In this document: positions 8,865 through 18,139 of the stretch, piece by piece
Numbering within the stretch: the first letter of the stretch is position 1
How the letters are laid out: each line of letters opens with the position of its first letter
Source of the DNA: Limnohabitans sp. Rim8
Lineage (GTDB): Bacteria; Pseudomonadota; Gammaproteobacteria; Burkholderiales; Burkholderiaceae_C
DNA: 35,225 nt
Direction: 5' to 3'
Assembly (NCBI RefSeq): GCF_945869175.1
Contig: NZ_CAMBNZ010000019.1
Location: forward strand, 1-35,225
Notes under the pieces: model-generated
The model's database searches: none
Told to the model about the DNA's origin: nothing
What the model saw: the letters and a program-made list of their open reading frames with translations, nothing else
Position numbers and translations under genes: made by a program

Positions 8865-9839
8865 TCAATTGACCATCACCAATTTGCCCTTGACGCTACG
8901 CGAACCCATGAGGGTGTAAGCCGCTTTCAAGTCGCTCATGGGCAAGGTGCGGTCAATGACGGGTTTGATTTGGCCTTGGCCGTACCACTGCGCCAACTCA
9001 GCCATCATGGCGGCATTGGCCTGGGGCTCGCGCCGGGCGAAATCGCCCCAAAAGACACCCACCACGGATGCGCCTTTGAGCAAGGGCAAGTTCAAGGGCA
9101 GTGCAGGAATGGGGCCACCCGCAAAACCGACCACCAGATAGCGCCCACGCCAAGCGATGGATCGGAAGGCCGGCTCGGCCAGGTCGCCGCCTACAGGGTC
9201 ATACACCACATCAGGCCCGCGGCCTTCGGTCAATGTTTTCAGGGCTTCGCGCAGGTTTTCTGTGCTGTAGTTGACGGTGGCGTCAGCCCCCAAACTTTTG
9301 CACAACGCACATTTTTCGTCTGTCGATGCCGCAGCAATCACTTTGGCCCCCATAGCCTTGGCGATTTGGATCGCCGCTGTGCCCACCCCACCGGCAGCGC
9401 CCAAGACCAACACGGTTTCACCGGCTTTCAAAGCCGCTCTGTCAACCAGTGCATGGTGCGATGTGGCGTAAGTCATGATGAAAGCCGCCCCATCGACCGC
9501 CGAAAAACCAGCGGGCAAAGGCATGCACAATTTTGCTGGAGCCAGGGTGTGGGTGCCAAAACCACCGGTCCCCGAGAGGCAGGCCACGGTTTGACCGATT
9601 TTCAGGTGGGTGACCCCTTCGCCAAGGGCTTGCACCACACCCGCGTACTCGGAGCCCGGCACAAAGGGCAACTCGGGCTTCATTTGGTATTTGTTTTGAA
9701 CGATGAGCAGATCAGGAAAGTTCAAGCTCGCCGCCTGGATTTGAATCAGCACTTGCCCTGGTGCCGGGGCTGGGGTAGGCCATTCTTTCCATTTGAGGGC
9801 ATCCACCCCGGTGGGGTTCTCGCAAAGCCAAGCGTGCAT
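8865..9839 (-). CDS. NADPH:quinone oxidoreductase-like MDR family enzyme
   Basis: A 324-residue zinc-free member of the medium-chain dehydrogenase/reductase superfamily. The N-terminal GroES-like domain contains LNFPDLLIVQNKYQ and FVPGSEYAGVV. The Rossmann domain has the nucleotide-binding GAAGGVGTAAIQIAKAMGAK, and a later VVYDPVGGDL is typical of quinone oxidoreductases. The Cys and His ligands of zinc-dependent alcohol dehydrogenases are absent. The ATG at 9839 has AAGGAG just upstream; the frame is open a little further, but MHAWLCENP is the better start. Its substrate could be a quinone, an enone or an acyl-CoA enoyl group; the sequence does not decide. Confidence 0.88.
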   Translation of the reverse strand: MHAWLCENPTGVDALKWKEWPTPAPAPGQVLIQIQAASLNFPDLLIVQNKYQMKPELPFVPGSEYAGVVQALGEGVTHLKIGQTVACLSGTGGFGTHTLAPAKLCMPLPAGFSAVDGAAFIMTYATSHHALVDRAALKAGETVLVLGAAGGVGTAAIQIAKAMGAKVIAAASTDEKCALCKSLGADATVNYSTENLREALKTLTEGRGPDVVYDPVGGDLAEPAFRSIAWRGRYLVVGFAGGPIPALPLNLPLLKGASVVGVFWGDFARREPQANAAMMAELAQWYGQGQIKPVIDRTLPMSDLKAAYTLMGSRSVKGKLVMVN

Positions 9840-9992
9840 GTTTTTTTCTCCTTGAATCGATCGGTAGCAGTGTGGCATTTTGGGTCTGCCCCTTTGTGCC
9901 CAGATGTCCCCCGAGCGACGAAGGTATGCCCTCCCATCGCACGGTTTTTACAAGGTCAGACCCCTACAATCATGGCTAAGACAGGGATACCC

Positions 9993-10769
9993 ATGAAAAT
10001 TCTCATTTCGAACGACGATGGTTTTCGCGCCGAGGGCATTGTGGCCCTTCACGCGGCGCTCAAAAGCCTGGCAGATGTAGAGGTGGAAGTCGTGGCCCCC
10101 GAGCACAACAACAGCGCCAAGTCCAATGCCTTGACCTTGCACACCCCTTTGTACGTCCACCGCGCTGACAACGGTTTTCGATATGTCAATGGCACCCCGG
10201 CCGATTGTGTCCACATCGCGCTGACGGGTTTGTTGGGCTATCGCCCCGATTTGGTGATTTCTGGCATCAACAACGGCGCCAATATGGGTGACGACACCCT
10301 GTATTCAGGCACGGTGGGTGCTGCCATGGAAGGCTATTTGTTTGGTATTCCAGCCATTGCGGTCTCGCAAATCGACAAAGGTTGGGGCCATCTGGATTCT
10401 GCAGCTGCAAAGATCACAGAGATGGTGCACCACATGCGTGAAGGCGCTTTGGTGGGCGCCAAGCCTTGGCTCTTGAACATCAACATTCCGAATTTGCCTT
10501 TGGCCCAGATCAAAGCGCCCAAACTGTGCCGCTTAGGTCGTCGCCATGCTGCTGAGCCTGTCATCACCCAAGTGGACCCCCGCGGTCAAACCATGTACTG
10601 GATTGGCAATGCCGGTGCGGCCATGGACGACAGCGCGGGCACCGATTTCCATGCCGCGAATTTGGGCCATGTGGTGGTCACGCCCCTGAAGGTCGATTTG
10701 ACGGAACACGCTCATTTGGACCAGTGGGCACAATCTTTGGCTGGCTTGGTGCCCGCAAACCACGCATGA
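9993..10769 (+). CDS. surE: 5'/3'-nucleotidase SurE
   Basis: Metal-dependent phosphatase acting on nucleoside monophosphates. The 258-residue product starts MKILISNDDGFRAEG, with the metal-binding Asp pair at residues 8-9, and has the conserved NGTPADCVHIAL and SGINNGANMGDDTLYSGTVG segments. AGGG precedes the ATG by about six bases. An ATG at 9972 is in frame but lacks a binding site and family similarity. The frame stays open far upstream across the minus-strand MDR gene, which is a shadow. The last codon overlaps the start of pcm (ATGA), so the two are translationally coupled. Confidence 0.97.
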   Translation: MKILISNDDGFRAEGIVALHAALKSLADVEVEVVAPEHNNSAKSNALTLHTPLYVHRADNGFRYVNGTPADCVHIALTGLLGYRPDLVISGINNGANMGDDTLYSGTVGAAMEGYLFGIPAIAVSQIDKGWGHLDSAAAKITEMVHHMREGALVGAKPWLLNINIPNLPLAQIKAPKLCRLGRRHAAEPVITQVDPRGQTMYWIGNAGAAMDDSAGTDFHAANLGHVVVTPLKVDLTEHAHLDQWAQSLAGLVPANHA

Positions 10770-11599
10770 CCCAACGCCCCGGTTTCCCGGTCAAGCTGTC
10801 TCAAACCACCGCGTCCAACCCTGCCCGCAAAACGGGAGTGGGCGACACAGGGCGCATCGCCCCCTCGCGGCCACCCAGCTTGAACCCCAGTCAGACCGCG
10901 GCCAAAGCCGCCAGCGCAGTGCTGCCTCGTCTTGACTCCACAGTGACCGGCTTGGGTTTGGACTCGGTCGCTGTGCGTGCCCGCATGGTGCGCAAGCTGG
11001 CTGAGCAGGGGGTGCAAGACCCGCGTGTGCTGGAAGCCATGGGCCAAGTCGAGCGCCACCGTTTTGTAGAAAGCGCGTTGGTCAACCAAGCTTACGAGGA
11101 CACCAGTTTGCCCATTGGTTTAGGCCAAACGATCTCCAAACCCAATGTGGTGGCCAGAATGGTCGAACTCCTTTGCCAAGGCAAGCCGGGCAAATTGGGC
11201 CGGGTTTTGGAAATCGGCACGGGTTGCGGTTACCAGGCTGCCGTGCTCAGCCATGTGGCTGGCGAGGTGTACAGCATCGAACGCCTGCGTGGCTTGCATG
11301 AAAAGGCCAGAACCCATTTGCGACCGTTCAGGCTGCACAACGTTCATTTGATATTTGGTGATGGCATGCTGGGCTACCCCAAGGGCGCACCCTATGCGGG
11401 CATCATCTCTGCGGCCGGTGGAGAGGCCGTACCCGATGCATGGCTGGAACAACTGGCTGTGGGAGGCCGTTTGATTGCGCCCACCATCACACCCTCTGGC
11501 CATCAGGCGCTGGTGGTGATTTTGAAAACCTCAGAAGGTTTTGAGCGTCAAGTGCTCGAAGCTGTTCATTTTGTCCCCCTAAAATCGGGCGTCGCCTGA
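10766..11599 (+). CDS. pcm: Protein-L-isoaspartate O-methyltransferase
   Basis: Methylates isoaspartyl residues in damaged proteins with S-adenosylmethionine, starting their repair. The 277-residue product carries the family signature SLPIGLGQTISKPNVVARM, the SAM motif LEIGTGCGYQ and the following YSIER. It has about 65 extra residues at the N-terminus, basic and Pro-rich, compared with the E. coli protein. The ATG overlaps the surE stop. An upstream GTG at 10724 would lengthen it inside surE and has no support. nlpD follows after 14 bases. Confidence 0.95.
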   Translation: MTQRPGFPVKLSQTTASNPARKTGVGDTGRIAPSRPPSLNPSQTAAKAASAVLPRLDSTVTGLGLDSVAVRARMVRKLAEQGVQDPRVLEAMGQVERHRFVESALVNQAYEDTSLPIGLGQTISKPNVVARMVELLCQGKPGKLGRVLEIGTGCGYQAAVLSHVAGEVYSIERLRGLHEKARTHLRPFRLHNVHLIFGDGMLGYPKGAPYAGIISAAGGEAVPDAWLEQLAVGGRLIAPTITPSGHQALVVILKTSEGFERQVLEAVHFVPLKSGVA

Positions 11600-11613
11600 A
11601 CACCTGAAAACCG

Positions 11614-12492
11614 ATGATCACTTTGATTCACTTTCGCCCCCTGGTTTTGACGGCATTGACCGTGGCGTTCTTGTCCGCCTGCTCGTCTTCCGTGCGTGTG
11701 CTTGCGCCCGTGGAAGACCGCACACCTGCGGGACGTACACCCACGGTCAACGCCAGTCCCGTGCCTGCGGCGCCAGTCGAGGTCGCCAAACCCATGTCAG
11801 GCAGCGACACCGTGGTCAAACCAGGTTTTTACATGGTACAAAAAGGCGACACCCTGACCCGCATTGGCTTGGACCACGGCCAAAGTTGGCGTGATTTGGC
11901 GCGCTGGAACCAATTGAGCAACCCCGATGCGATTGAAGTGGGCCAGGTTTTGCGTGTGTCGCCTCCCGGGGGCGCGGTGGAGACAGCGGGGGTGGTGGTT
12001 CGTCCGATTGCCCAGACCGCAAGTTCATCTGTCATTGTGAACGCCCCCAAACCAGAGCCCGCCACAGCGGTCAACACACCCACGTCCAACACCTCTGCGG
12101 CAGCCACACCCAGTCCAAACGATGAGGGTCTTGGCTTCATTTGGCCCGCCAATGGCACTTTGATCGCTGGTTTTGACGAAGCGAAGAACAAAGGATTGGA
12201 CATCGCAGGAAAAGCAGGCGACGCCATCGTGGCTGCGGCTGATGGCCAAGTTGTCTACGCCGGTGCAGGCCTTCGGGGTTACGGCAATTTGATCATCCTC
12301 AAACACAACAACACTTTTTTGACGGCCTATGCCCACAACCAGGCTTTGCTGGTTAAAGAAGACCAAAAAGTGCGCAAGGGCCAAAAGATTGCAGAAATGG
12401 GCAAATCCGACAGCGATCGCGTCAAACTGCACTTCGAGGTGCGCCGACAAGGCAAACCGGTCGATCCGGCCAAACTGTTGCCTGCGCGTTGA
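11614..12492 (+). CDS. nlpD: NlpD-like murein hydrolase activator lipoprotein
   Basis: Probably an envelope lipoprotein that activates a cell-wall amidase during division, as E. coli NlpD does for AmiC. The 292-residue product has a lipoprotein signal with lipobox LSAC (Cys23), a LysM domain at about 72-115 (YMVQKGDTL to VGQVLRV), a low-complexity linker and a C-terminal LytM/M23 domain (about 172-292). The zinc ligands are degenerate: Asn192 where the first His of HxxxD belongs, and Lys271 in place of the first His of HxH. E. coli NlpD has similar losses, so it is a non-catalytic activator. It follows pcm, as in the surE-pcm-nlpD cluster. Confidence 0.92.
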   Translation: MITLIHFRPLVLTALTVAFLSACSSSVRVLAPVEDRTPAGRTPTVNASPVPAAPVEVAKPMSGSDTVVKPGFYMVQKGDTLTRIGLDHGQSWRDLARWNQLSNPDAIEVGQVLRVSPPGGAVETAGVVVRPIAQTASSSVIVNAPKPEPATAVNTPTSNTSAAATPSPNDEGLGFIWPANGTLIAGFDEAKNKGLDIAGKAGDAIVAAADGQVVYAGAGLRGYGNLIILKHNNTFLTAYAHNQALLVKEDQKVRKGQKIAEMGKSDSDRVKLHFEVRRQGKPVDPAKLLPAR

Positions 12493-12551
12493 AGCGCGCA
12501 TCGCCCGCTGGACCGGCCAAGAACAGACGCGCATCCTGAGACAATCGGGGT

Positions 12552-13988
12552 ATGAGCGATCCTGACATTTCCCTATCCCAAGCCCACGCCGACGAACCCA
12601 GTCACTCCAGCGCCGACCTGCCCGAAGGTTGGTTGCGTGTCGGCTCCCTGGACATGGATGCCCAAGGCATTGCTCGCCGACCTGACGGCAAAGTGGTGTT
12701 CATCGAAGGCGCCTTGCCCTTCGAGTTGGTGTCGGTCAACGTGCACCGCAAAAAAAACAACTGGGAGCAGGGCACGGTGACCCAGGTTCATCACGAGTCC
12801 CCCCAACGCGTGCGCCCGGGCTGCCCCCATTTCGGTTTGCATGCCGGGTCTTGCGGGGGCTGCAAAATGCAGCACCTGGAAGCTTCGGCCCAAGTGGCCA
12901 TCAAACAAAGGGTGCTTGAAGACAACCTCTGGCACTTGGGCAAGGTCAAGCCCGAGACCTTGCTGCGCCCCATCGAAGGGCCCACCTGGGGCTACCGTTA
13001 CCGGGCCCGCCTGTCGGTGCGCTATGTGCTCAAAAAAGGCGAAGTGCTGATCGGTTTTCATGAGCGCAAAAGCCGTTATATCGCTGACATGAAAGTCTGT
13101 CCGGTCCTGCCGCCTCACGTCAGCCGCATGCTCTTGCCTTTGCGAGCGCTGATTGGCCAGATGGCTGCCCGTGAAACCCTGCCCCAGCTGGAGCTGGCTT
13201 GCGGCGACTCGGTCACGGCCCTCGTCCTGCGCCACATGGCGCCTTTGAGTGATGAGGACAAAGCCCTGCTCAGGGCCTTTGCGGCCGAACACCAGGTCCA
13301 ATGGTGGTTGCAGCCCAAAGGTCCGGACACAGTGCAATTGTTGGACGAGGGGGGGGCGCAGCTCAGTTACGGATTGCCCGACTTTGGCATCACCATGCCT
13401 TTCAGGCCCACCGACTTTACCCAAGTCAATCCCTTCATCAACCGGGTGCTGGTGGCCCGAGCGCTGCGCCTGCTGCAAGCCCAAAAAACCGAGCGGGTGA
13501 TCGACTGGTTTTGTGGCTTGGGCAATTTCACTTTGCCGATCGCCACGCAAGCGGCCGAGGTGCTGGGCATTGAAGGTGCCGAGACCTTGGTGGCGCGTTC
13601 TCGTGACAACCATGCACGCAACCAGTCTGATCGGCCCAAGGGGCAGGCTTTGGCCCCGACACAGTTTGTGGCGCGCAATTTGTTCGAGATGACCCCACAA
13701 ATGCTGGTAGCCGATGGCACCGCCGACAAATGGCTGGTGGACCCGCCCCGCGAAGGCGCTTTTGCCCTGTGCAAGGCGCTGGCCGAGCTGAATGAAAACC
13801 AAGACCTTCGCCAAGGCTGGACAGCGCCCAAGCGCATTGTGTATGTGAGTTGCAACCCCGCCACGCTGGCCCGGGACGCGGGGATTTTGGTCCACCGTGC
13901 CGGCTACCGCTGCACCGCCGCAGGGGTGATCAACATGTTTGCGCACACGGCGCATGTGGAAAGCATGGCCGTGTTCGAGTTGGCCTGA
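12552..13988 (+). CDS. rlmD: 23S rRNA (uracil-5-)-methyltransferase RlmD
   Basis: Methylates U1939 of 23S rRNA (E. coli numbering). The 478-residue product has an N-terminal TRAM-like domain (about 25-82), an iron-sulfur cluster motif with Cys91, Cys101 and Cys104 in [10 protein letters not shown] plus a further Cys in KVCPV, and a C-terminal SAM-dependent methyltransferase domain with [14 protein letters not shown] and the catalytic-Cys loop [12 protein letters not shown]. The cluster motif favours RlmD over TrmA or RlmC. It starts 59 bases after nlpD, at the position where rpoS is found in many relatives. No strong binding site precedes the ATG. Confidence 0.93.
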   Translation: MSDPDISLSQAHADEPSHSSADLPEGWLRVGSLDMDAQGIARRPDGKVVFIEGALPFELVSVNVHRKKNNWEQGTVTQVHHESPQRVRPGCPHFGLHAGSCGGCKMQHLEASAQVAIKQRVLEDNLWHLGKVKPETLLRPIEGPTWGYRYRARLSVRYVLKKGEVLIGFHERKSRYIADMKVCPVLPPHVSRMLLPLRALIGQMAARETLPQLELACGDSVTALVLRHMAPLSDEDKALLRAFAAEHQVQWWLQPKGPDTVQLLDEGGAQLSYGLPDFGITMPFRPTDFTQVNPFINRVLVARALRLLQAQKTERVIDWFCGLGNFTLPIATQAAEVLGIEGAETLVARSRDNHARNQSDRPKGQALAPTQFVARNLFEMTPQMLVADGTADKWLVDPPREGAFALCKALAELNENQDLRQGWTAPKRIVYVSCNPATLARDAGILVHRAGYRCTAAGVINMFAHTAHVESMAVFELA

Positions 13989-14032
13989 AGCGGCAGGTCC
14001 ATTTCGGGGCGTCTGCAAGGCGATCACAGCCG

Positions 14033-14056
14033 AAAAAAAGGCTCCCGAAGGAGCCT
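14033..14056 (-). terminator. Intrinsic terminator of the minus-strand Bax-inhibitor gene
   Basis: A 7-bp perfect stem (14039-14045 with 14050-14056) closes a four-base loop. Read on the minus strand, the hairpin is followed by a run of seven Ts (14039 to 14033). There is no T-run on the plus strand, so it serves the gene at 14086-14778 rather than rlmD. Confidence 0.85.
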
Positions 14057-14085
14057 CGATGGCGCAAGGGAAGAGCCTAAAGCCT

Positions 14086-14778
14086 TCAGTCTTTTTCGCC
14101 GCCCATAATGCCCAGCAAGGCCAGCAGACTTTGGAACACGTTGAAGATGTCCATGTACAAAGCCAAAGTGGCGCTGATGTAGTTGGTCTCGCCTCCGTCG
14201 ATGATTTGCTTCAAGTCGTACAGCATGTAAGCGCTGAAAATGCCGATGGCCATGACCGAGATCACCATCATGCCCACGGTGGAGCCGACAAACACGTTGA
14301 TGATGCCGCCGATCATGATGGCCAATGCGCCCACCATCAACCACTTGGACATGCCCGACAGGTCACGTTTGATGGTGCTGGCCAAGCTGGCCATGACAAA
14401 AAACACGCCCGCAGTGCCTGCGAAGGCGGTCATGATCAGCTCAGACCCATTCTTAAAGCCCAACACCATGGCGATCATGCGCGAAAGCATAAGGCCCATG
14501 AAGAAGGTGAATGCCAACAGAACCGGAACACCGGCCGCAGAGTTTTTGGTCTTTTCAATGGCGAACATGAAACCAAGAGCACCGGCTATAAATACGATCA
14601 GGCCAACGCCACCAGAAAGGGAGCGGGTGATGCCGGTGGCCACGCCCAGCCAAGCGCCCAAAACAGTGGGCAGCAAGCTCAGTGCGAGCAGCCAATAGGT
14701 GTTGCGCAGCACACGGTTGCGTGCAGCAGTGTCCACATGGCCCCAGCCTGTGGAATTGAGAGTTTGAAGGTCGCTCAT
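14086..14778 (-). CDS. Bax inhibitor-1/YccA family membrane protein
   Basis: An inner-membrane protein of 230 residues with about seven hydrophobic segments covering residues 27-225, matching the BI-1/YccA family (UPF0005). The last hydrophobic block ends in ISAYMLYDLKQIIDGG-like sequence (here FSAYMLYDLKQIIDGGE), the family hallmark. Relatives include YccA, a modulator of the FtsH protease, and YbhL; which applies here cannot be told. AGGAG lies six to seven bases before the ATG. It is transcribed alone, between a terminator on its 3' side and a divergent promoter region on its 5' side. Confidence 0.93.
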   Translation of the reverse strand: MSDLQTLNSTGWGHVDTAARNRVLRNTYWLLALSLLPTVLGAWLGVATGITRSLSGGVGLIVFIAGALGFMFAIEKTKNSAAGVPVLLAFTFFMGLMLSRMIAMVLGFKNGSELIMTAFAGTAGVFFVMASLASTIKRDLSGMSKWLMVGALAIMIGGIINVFVGSTVGMMVISVMAIGIFSAYMLYDLKQIIDGGETNYISATLALYMDIFNVFQSLLALLGIMGGEKD

Positions 14779-14914
14779 GAGAATCTCCTGTCATGCCTGG
14801 TTAAAGGTGATGCCATTGTAGGGTCAGCGTCATTGCGACGAATAGGGGCCTGTGATTTCCGTCTGGCGATGGGGTTATAGGGTTGTAACAGTTTTGCATT
14901 GAAGTGCGCAATCG

Positions 14915-14936
14915 ACGGGACGTACCCGTGTATGCT
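14915..14936 (+). promoter_or_regulatory. Palindrome and -10-like element before the GlcG-like gene
   Basis: ACGGG (14915-14919) and CCCGT (14925-14929) form an inverted repeat immediately upstream of TATGCT (14931-14936), a plausible -10. The position between -35 and -10 is typical of repressor operators. There is no good -35. The binding protein is unknown. Confidence 0.3.
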
Positions 14937-14968
14937 CCATTTCTTTATTGATCAGACGGAGTTTTTAG

Positions 14969-15376
14969 ATGCAAACACAATCCACCCTCGAGTTGTCCGA
15001 TGTGAAAGCCATTGCGGCAGCGGCCGAAGCCGAAGCCCTGAAAAACAACTGGGCTGTGAGCATCGCCATCGTCGATGCTGGCGGACATTTGTTGCACTTT
15101 GCCCGTTTAGACGGCGCTGCGCCCGTGTCCTCGCACATCGCGCCCGCCAAAGCCCACACCGCAGCCTTGGGCCGTCGCGAGACCAAGGTTTATGAAGACG
15201 TGATCAATGGCGGCCGGACGTCCTTTTTGTCCGCTCCGACCATCGAAGGCTTGCTCGAAGGGGGTGTGCCGATCATGAAAGGCGGTTTCTGCTTGGGTGC
15301 CGTGGGCGTGAGCGGCGTCAAATCGACAGAAGACGCCCAAATCGCAAAAGCCGGTATTTCAGCGATCGGTTTGTAA
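14969..15376 (+). CDS. GlcG/HbpS family protein
   Basis: A 135-residue single-domain protein of the GlcG/HbpS (DUF336) family. Landmarks are AIVDAGGHLLHFARLDGA, a central SHIAPAKAHTAA and GGVPIMKGGFCLGAVGVSG near the C-terminus. Some members bind haem (HbpS); others sit in glycolate, diol or haloacid loci with no fixed role. No signal peptide is visible, so it is probably cytosolic. A CGGAG lies seven bases before the ATG. It is monocistronic, with a divergent membrane-protein gene upstream and a bidirectional terminator downstream; the context gives no clue to its substrate. Confidence 0.88.
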   Translation: MQTQSTLELSDVKAIAAAAEAEALKNNWAVSIAIVDAGGHLLHFARLDGAAPVSSHIAPAKAHTAALGRRETKVYEDVINGGRTSFLSAPTIEGLLEGGVPIMKGGFCLGAVGVSGVKSTEDAQIAKAGISAIGL

Positions 15377-15439
15377 TCGTTCAGGTTTTTTGGCAGCTTT
15401 GGCTTGAGCCAGTTACCATGCCAAAAACCGAAAACCGAC

Positions 15440-15467
15440 AAAAAAGCCGCTCACAAGCGGCTTTTTT
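15440..15467. terminator. Bidirectional terminator between the GlcG-like gene and ilvD
   Basis: A perfect stem of 12 pairs (15440-15451 with 15456-15467), six A-T pairs outside and a GCCGCT core, closes a CACA loop. It has A- and T-runs on both sides and sits between two convergent genes, so it serves both. Confidence 0.93.
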
Positions 15468-15486
15468 GCTGGGGGCTGGTATCCCA

Positions 15487-17190
15487 TCAGTACAGGTCCA
15501 GCACAGCGCCTTTGCTGGCACTCGATGCGTTGAAAGCAAACTTGGCCTGCACGCCACGTGTGTAACGGGGCTCAGGCGCTTTCCAGCCTTCGCGGCGTTT
15601 GGCCAATTCAGCTTCGGGCACGTTCAACTCCAGCACCAGTTTGTGCGCGTCGATGGTGATGCTGTCGCCTTCATTCACAAAAGCGATGGTGCCGCCTGCT
15701 GCCGCTTCGGGTGCGACGTGCCCCACCACCATGCCCCAGGTGCCTCCCGAGAAACGGCCGTCGGTGATTAGACCCACGCTTTCACCCAGACCTGCGCCAA
15801 TCAGCGCACCGGTGGGGGCCAGCATTTCGGGCATGCCGGGACCGCCTTTGGGGCCGAGATAGCGCAAAACCATCACGTCCCCAGCCTTGATCTTGCCCGC
15901 CAAAATGGCTTCGAGAGCCGATTGCTCGTCGTCGAACACGCGGGCTGGGCCGGTGATCACGGGGTTTTTCAGGCCGGTGATTTTGGCCACAGCGCCTTCG
16001 GGTGAGAGGTTGCCCTTGAGGATGGCCAGGTGGCCTTCGGCGTACATGGGTTGGTCGATGGGACGAATCACGTCTTGATCGGCGCGTGGCACATCGGGCA
16101 CGTCTTTCAGGTTCTCGGCGATGGTCTTGCCGGTGATGGTCATGCAGTCGCCATGCAGCAAACCCGCTGTCAGCAAGGTTTTCATGACTTGCGGGATGCC
16201 CCCCGCTTGATGCAGGTCAACGGCCAGGTACTTGCCGCTGGGCTTCAGGTCACAAATGACGGGTATTTTCTTGCGCATGCGCTCGAAGTCGTCAATCGTC
16301 CATTCCACGCCCGCGGCGTGGGCAATGGCCAAAAAGTGCAGCACAGCGTTGGTCGAACCGCCGGTGGCCATGATCACGGCCACGGCGTTTTCAATCGCCT
16401 CCTTGGTCACGATATCGCGGGGCTTGAGGTCTTTTTTGATGGCTTCGATCAAGACCTTGGCAGACTCTTTGGCAGAGTTTTGCGTTTCATCGTGCGGGTT
16501 GGCCATGGTGGACGAGTAGGGCAGGGACATGCCTAAAGCCTCGAACGCCGACGACATGGTGTTGGCGGTGTACATGCCGCCGCAAGAACCCGTGCCGGGA
16601 ATGGCACGCTTTTCAATTTCTTTGAGGTCAAAATCGCTGAGTTTGCCCGCAGCGTTTTCCCCCACCGCTTCGAACACGCTGACAATGTTCAGGTCTTTGC
16701 CTTGGTAGCGGCCCGGCAAAATGGTGCCCCCGTAGACGTAAATAGCGGGCACATTGGCACGCAACATGCCCATCATGCCGCCGGGCATATTTTTGTCGCA
16801 CCCGCCAACCACCAAAACGCCATCCATCCATTGACCCCCCACGCAGGTTTCAATGCAATCGGAGATGACTTCTCGGCTGACCAGCGAATATTTCATCCCC
16901 TCGGTGCCCATGGCCATACCGTCGGAAATGGTGGGGGTGCCAAACACCTGCGCATTGCCGCCGGCTTCTTCGATGCCTTCGATGGCAGCATCGGCTAATT
17001 TTTGCAAACCGCTGTTGCAGGGTGTGATGGTGCTGTGGCCGTTGGCCACGCCCACCATGGGTTTGACAAAATCGCCCTCTTCATAGCCCATCGCGTAGTA
17101 CATCGAGCGGTTGGGGGCGCGTGATTTGCCCTGCGTGATGTTGGCGCTGCGGCGGTTAATGGGGGTGATCGGGATGATTTTGTCGCTCAT
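15487..17190 (-). CDS. ilvD: Dihydroxy-acid dehydratase
   Basis: Dehydrates 2,3-dihydroxy-isovalerate and 2,3-dihydroxy-3-methylvalerate in valine and isoleucine synthesis. The 567-residue product has the three cluster cysteines at Cys58 (TPCNSG), Cys131 ([10 protein letters not shown]) and Cys203 ([14 protein letters not shown]), the pattern of the [2Fe-2S] group of this family, and a C-terminal [11 protein letters not shown] motif. Length is normal. AGGA lies about seven bases before the ATG. It stands alone, not in an ilv operon; a -10-like TAAAAT on this strand at 17227-17232 may belong to its promoter. Confidence 0.97.
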   Translation of the reverse strand: MSDKIIPITPINRRSANITQGKSRAPNRSMYYAMGYEEGDFVKPMVGVANGHSTITPCNSGLQKLADAAIEGIEEAGGNAQVFGTPTISDGMAMGTEGMKYSLVSREVISDCIETCVGGQWMDGVLVVGGCDKNMPGGMMGMLRANVPAIYVYGGTILPGRYQGKDLNIVSVFEAVGENAAGKLSDFDLKEIEKRAIPGTGSCGGMYTANTMSSAFEALGMSLPYSSTMANPHDETQNSAKESAKVLIEAIKKDLKPRDIVTKEAIENAVAVIMATGGSTNAVLHFLAIAHAAGVEWTIDDFERMRKKIPVICDLKPSGKYLAVDLHQAGGIPQVMKTLLTAGLLHGDCMTITGKTIAENLKDVPDVPRADQDVIRPIDQPMYAEGHLAILKGNLSPEGAVAKITGLKNPVITGPARVFDDEQSALEAILAGKIKAGDVMVLRYLGPKGGPGMPEMLAPTGALIGAGLGESVGLITDGRFSGGTWGMVVGHVAPEAAAGGTIAFVNEGDSITIDAHKLVLELNVPEAELAKRREGWKAPEPRYTRGVQAKFAFNASSASKGAVLDLY

Positions 17191-17291
17191 GGTGGTGTCC
17201 TGACGAGGCCAAGTGAATGTGTTTTGATTTTAACGGTCATGCACGTCGACGTCCTGTCTTATGTGACACATGATGGGTGCACAATCCGGCC

Positions 17292-18080
17292 ATGCTGATC
17301 CATCCTCAAATTGACCCCGTCGCCTTGCAATTGGGGCCCTTGGCCGTCCACTGGTATGGCTTGACTTATTTGGCCGCTTTTGGCCTCTTTTACTGGCTGG
17401 GCACGCGCCGTTTGAGGCATTTGCCGTTCATCCATTTGCCGCAATGGCAAAAAAGAGATGTCGAAGACATCCTGTTTTTAGGGGTTCTGGGGGTCATTTT
17501 GGGTGGACGCATCGGTTACTGCCTTTTTTACAAACCGGCTTATTACCTGTCGAATCCTCTTGAAGTGTTGGCGGTCTGGCAAGGCGGCATGAGTTTTCAT
17601 GGGGGCTTGCTCGGGGTCATCTTGGCCATGGTCTGGTTTGCCCGCAGTCGGCAACGCCCTTTCTTGCAGGTCATGGATTTCGTGGCCCCTTGTGTTCCAA
17701 CTGGCTTGGCCGCCGGCCGGGTGGGCAATTTTCTCAATGGTGAGTTGTGGGGCCGCCTGGCCGACCCCGAGCTGCCTTGGGGCATGGTGTTCAGGGGGGC
17801 AGGCGATTTGCCGCGGCACCCTTCTCAGCTCTACCAAATCGCGTTGGAGGGCTTGTTGCTGTTCGCACTTTTGTGGTGGTTCGCCCGCAAGGACCGCCCC
17901 ATGGGCCAGGTCTCAGGGGCGTTTTTGCTGGGCTACGGCATTTTCCGATTCGTGGCGGAATTCTTTCGTGAACCCGATGCGCACTTGGGCCTGTTGAGCC
18001 TGGGCATGAGCATGGGCCAGTGGCTGTGCGTGCCCATGGTAATGGGCGGGGTCTGGTTGATGCGCCCCAGACGATCCTGA
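17292..18080 (+). CDS. lgt: Prolipoprotein diacylglyceryl transferase
   Basis: Inner-membrane enzyme that moves diacylglycerol from phosphatidylglycerol to the lipobox Cys of prolipoproteins, the first step of lipoprotein maturation; NlpD in this window would be a substrate. The 262-residue product has about seven membrane segments, the [11 protein letters not shown] segment with the conserved His, and the Lgt signature [14 protein letters not shown]. An in-frame TTG at 17277 is rejected because MLIHPQIDP is the family start. It is divergent from ilvD. No terminator with a T-run is seen after it; a 7-bp inverted repeat spans 18094-18127. Confidence 0.97.
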   Translation: MLIHPQIDPVALQLGPLAVHWYGLTYLAAFGLFYWLGTRRLRHLPFIHLPQWQKRDVEDILFLGVLGVILGGRIGYCLFYKPAYYLSNPLEVLAVWQGGMSFHGGLLGVILAMVWFARSRQRPFLQVMDFVAPCVPTGLAAGRVGNFLNGELWGRLADPELPWGMVFRGAGDLPRHPSQLYQIALEGLLLFALLWWFARKDRPMGQVSGAFLLGYGIFRFVAEFFREPDAHLGLLSLGMSMGQWLCVPMVMGGVWLMRPRRS

Positions 18081-18139
18081 ACACTCAACACCGACGTTGT
18101 GATACCCAGATCGTCCATTTACAACGTGTCCCGTAGGTT

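Noticed and set aside
8832..9992. A plus-strand frame open for more than 1.1 kb that runs in frame into surE
   Set aside because: It lies opposite the MDR gene on the minus strand, which has clear family motifs, a good start and a ribosome binding site. The plus-strand translation has no recognisable domain and a high content of His, Gln and Arg, typical of an antisense shadow.
12573..14027. Minus-strand frame of 484 codons opposite rlmD
   Set aside because: Antisense shadow of rlmD with no motif; rlmD has cluster cysteines and SAM motifs in the expected order.
17243..17252. Perfect palindrome ACGTCGACGT between ilvD and lgt
   Set aside because: A single 10-base palindrome without a loop or a second copy; could be an operator but may well be chance in this composition.
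18081..18139. 7-bp inverted repeat between lgt and the AraC gene as a terminator
   Set aside because: The arms are 20 bases apart and no T-run follows on either strand, so it was not called as a terminator.
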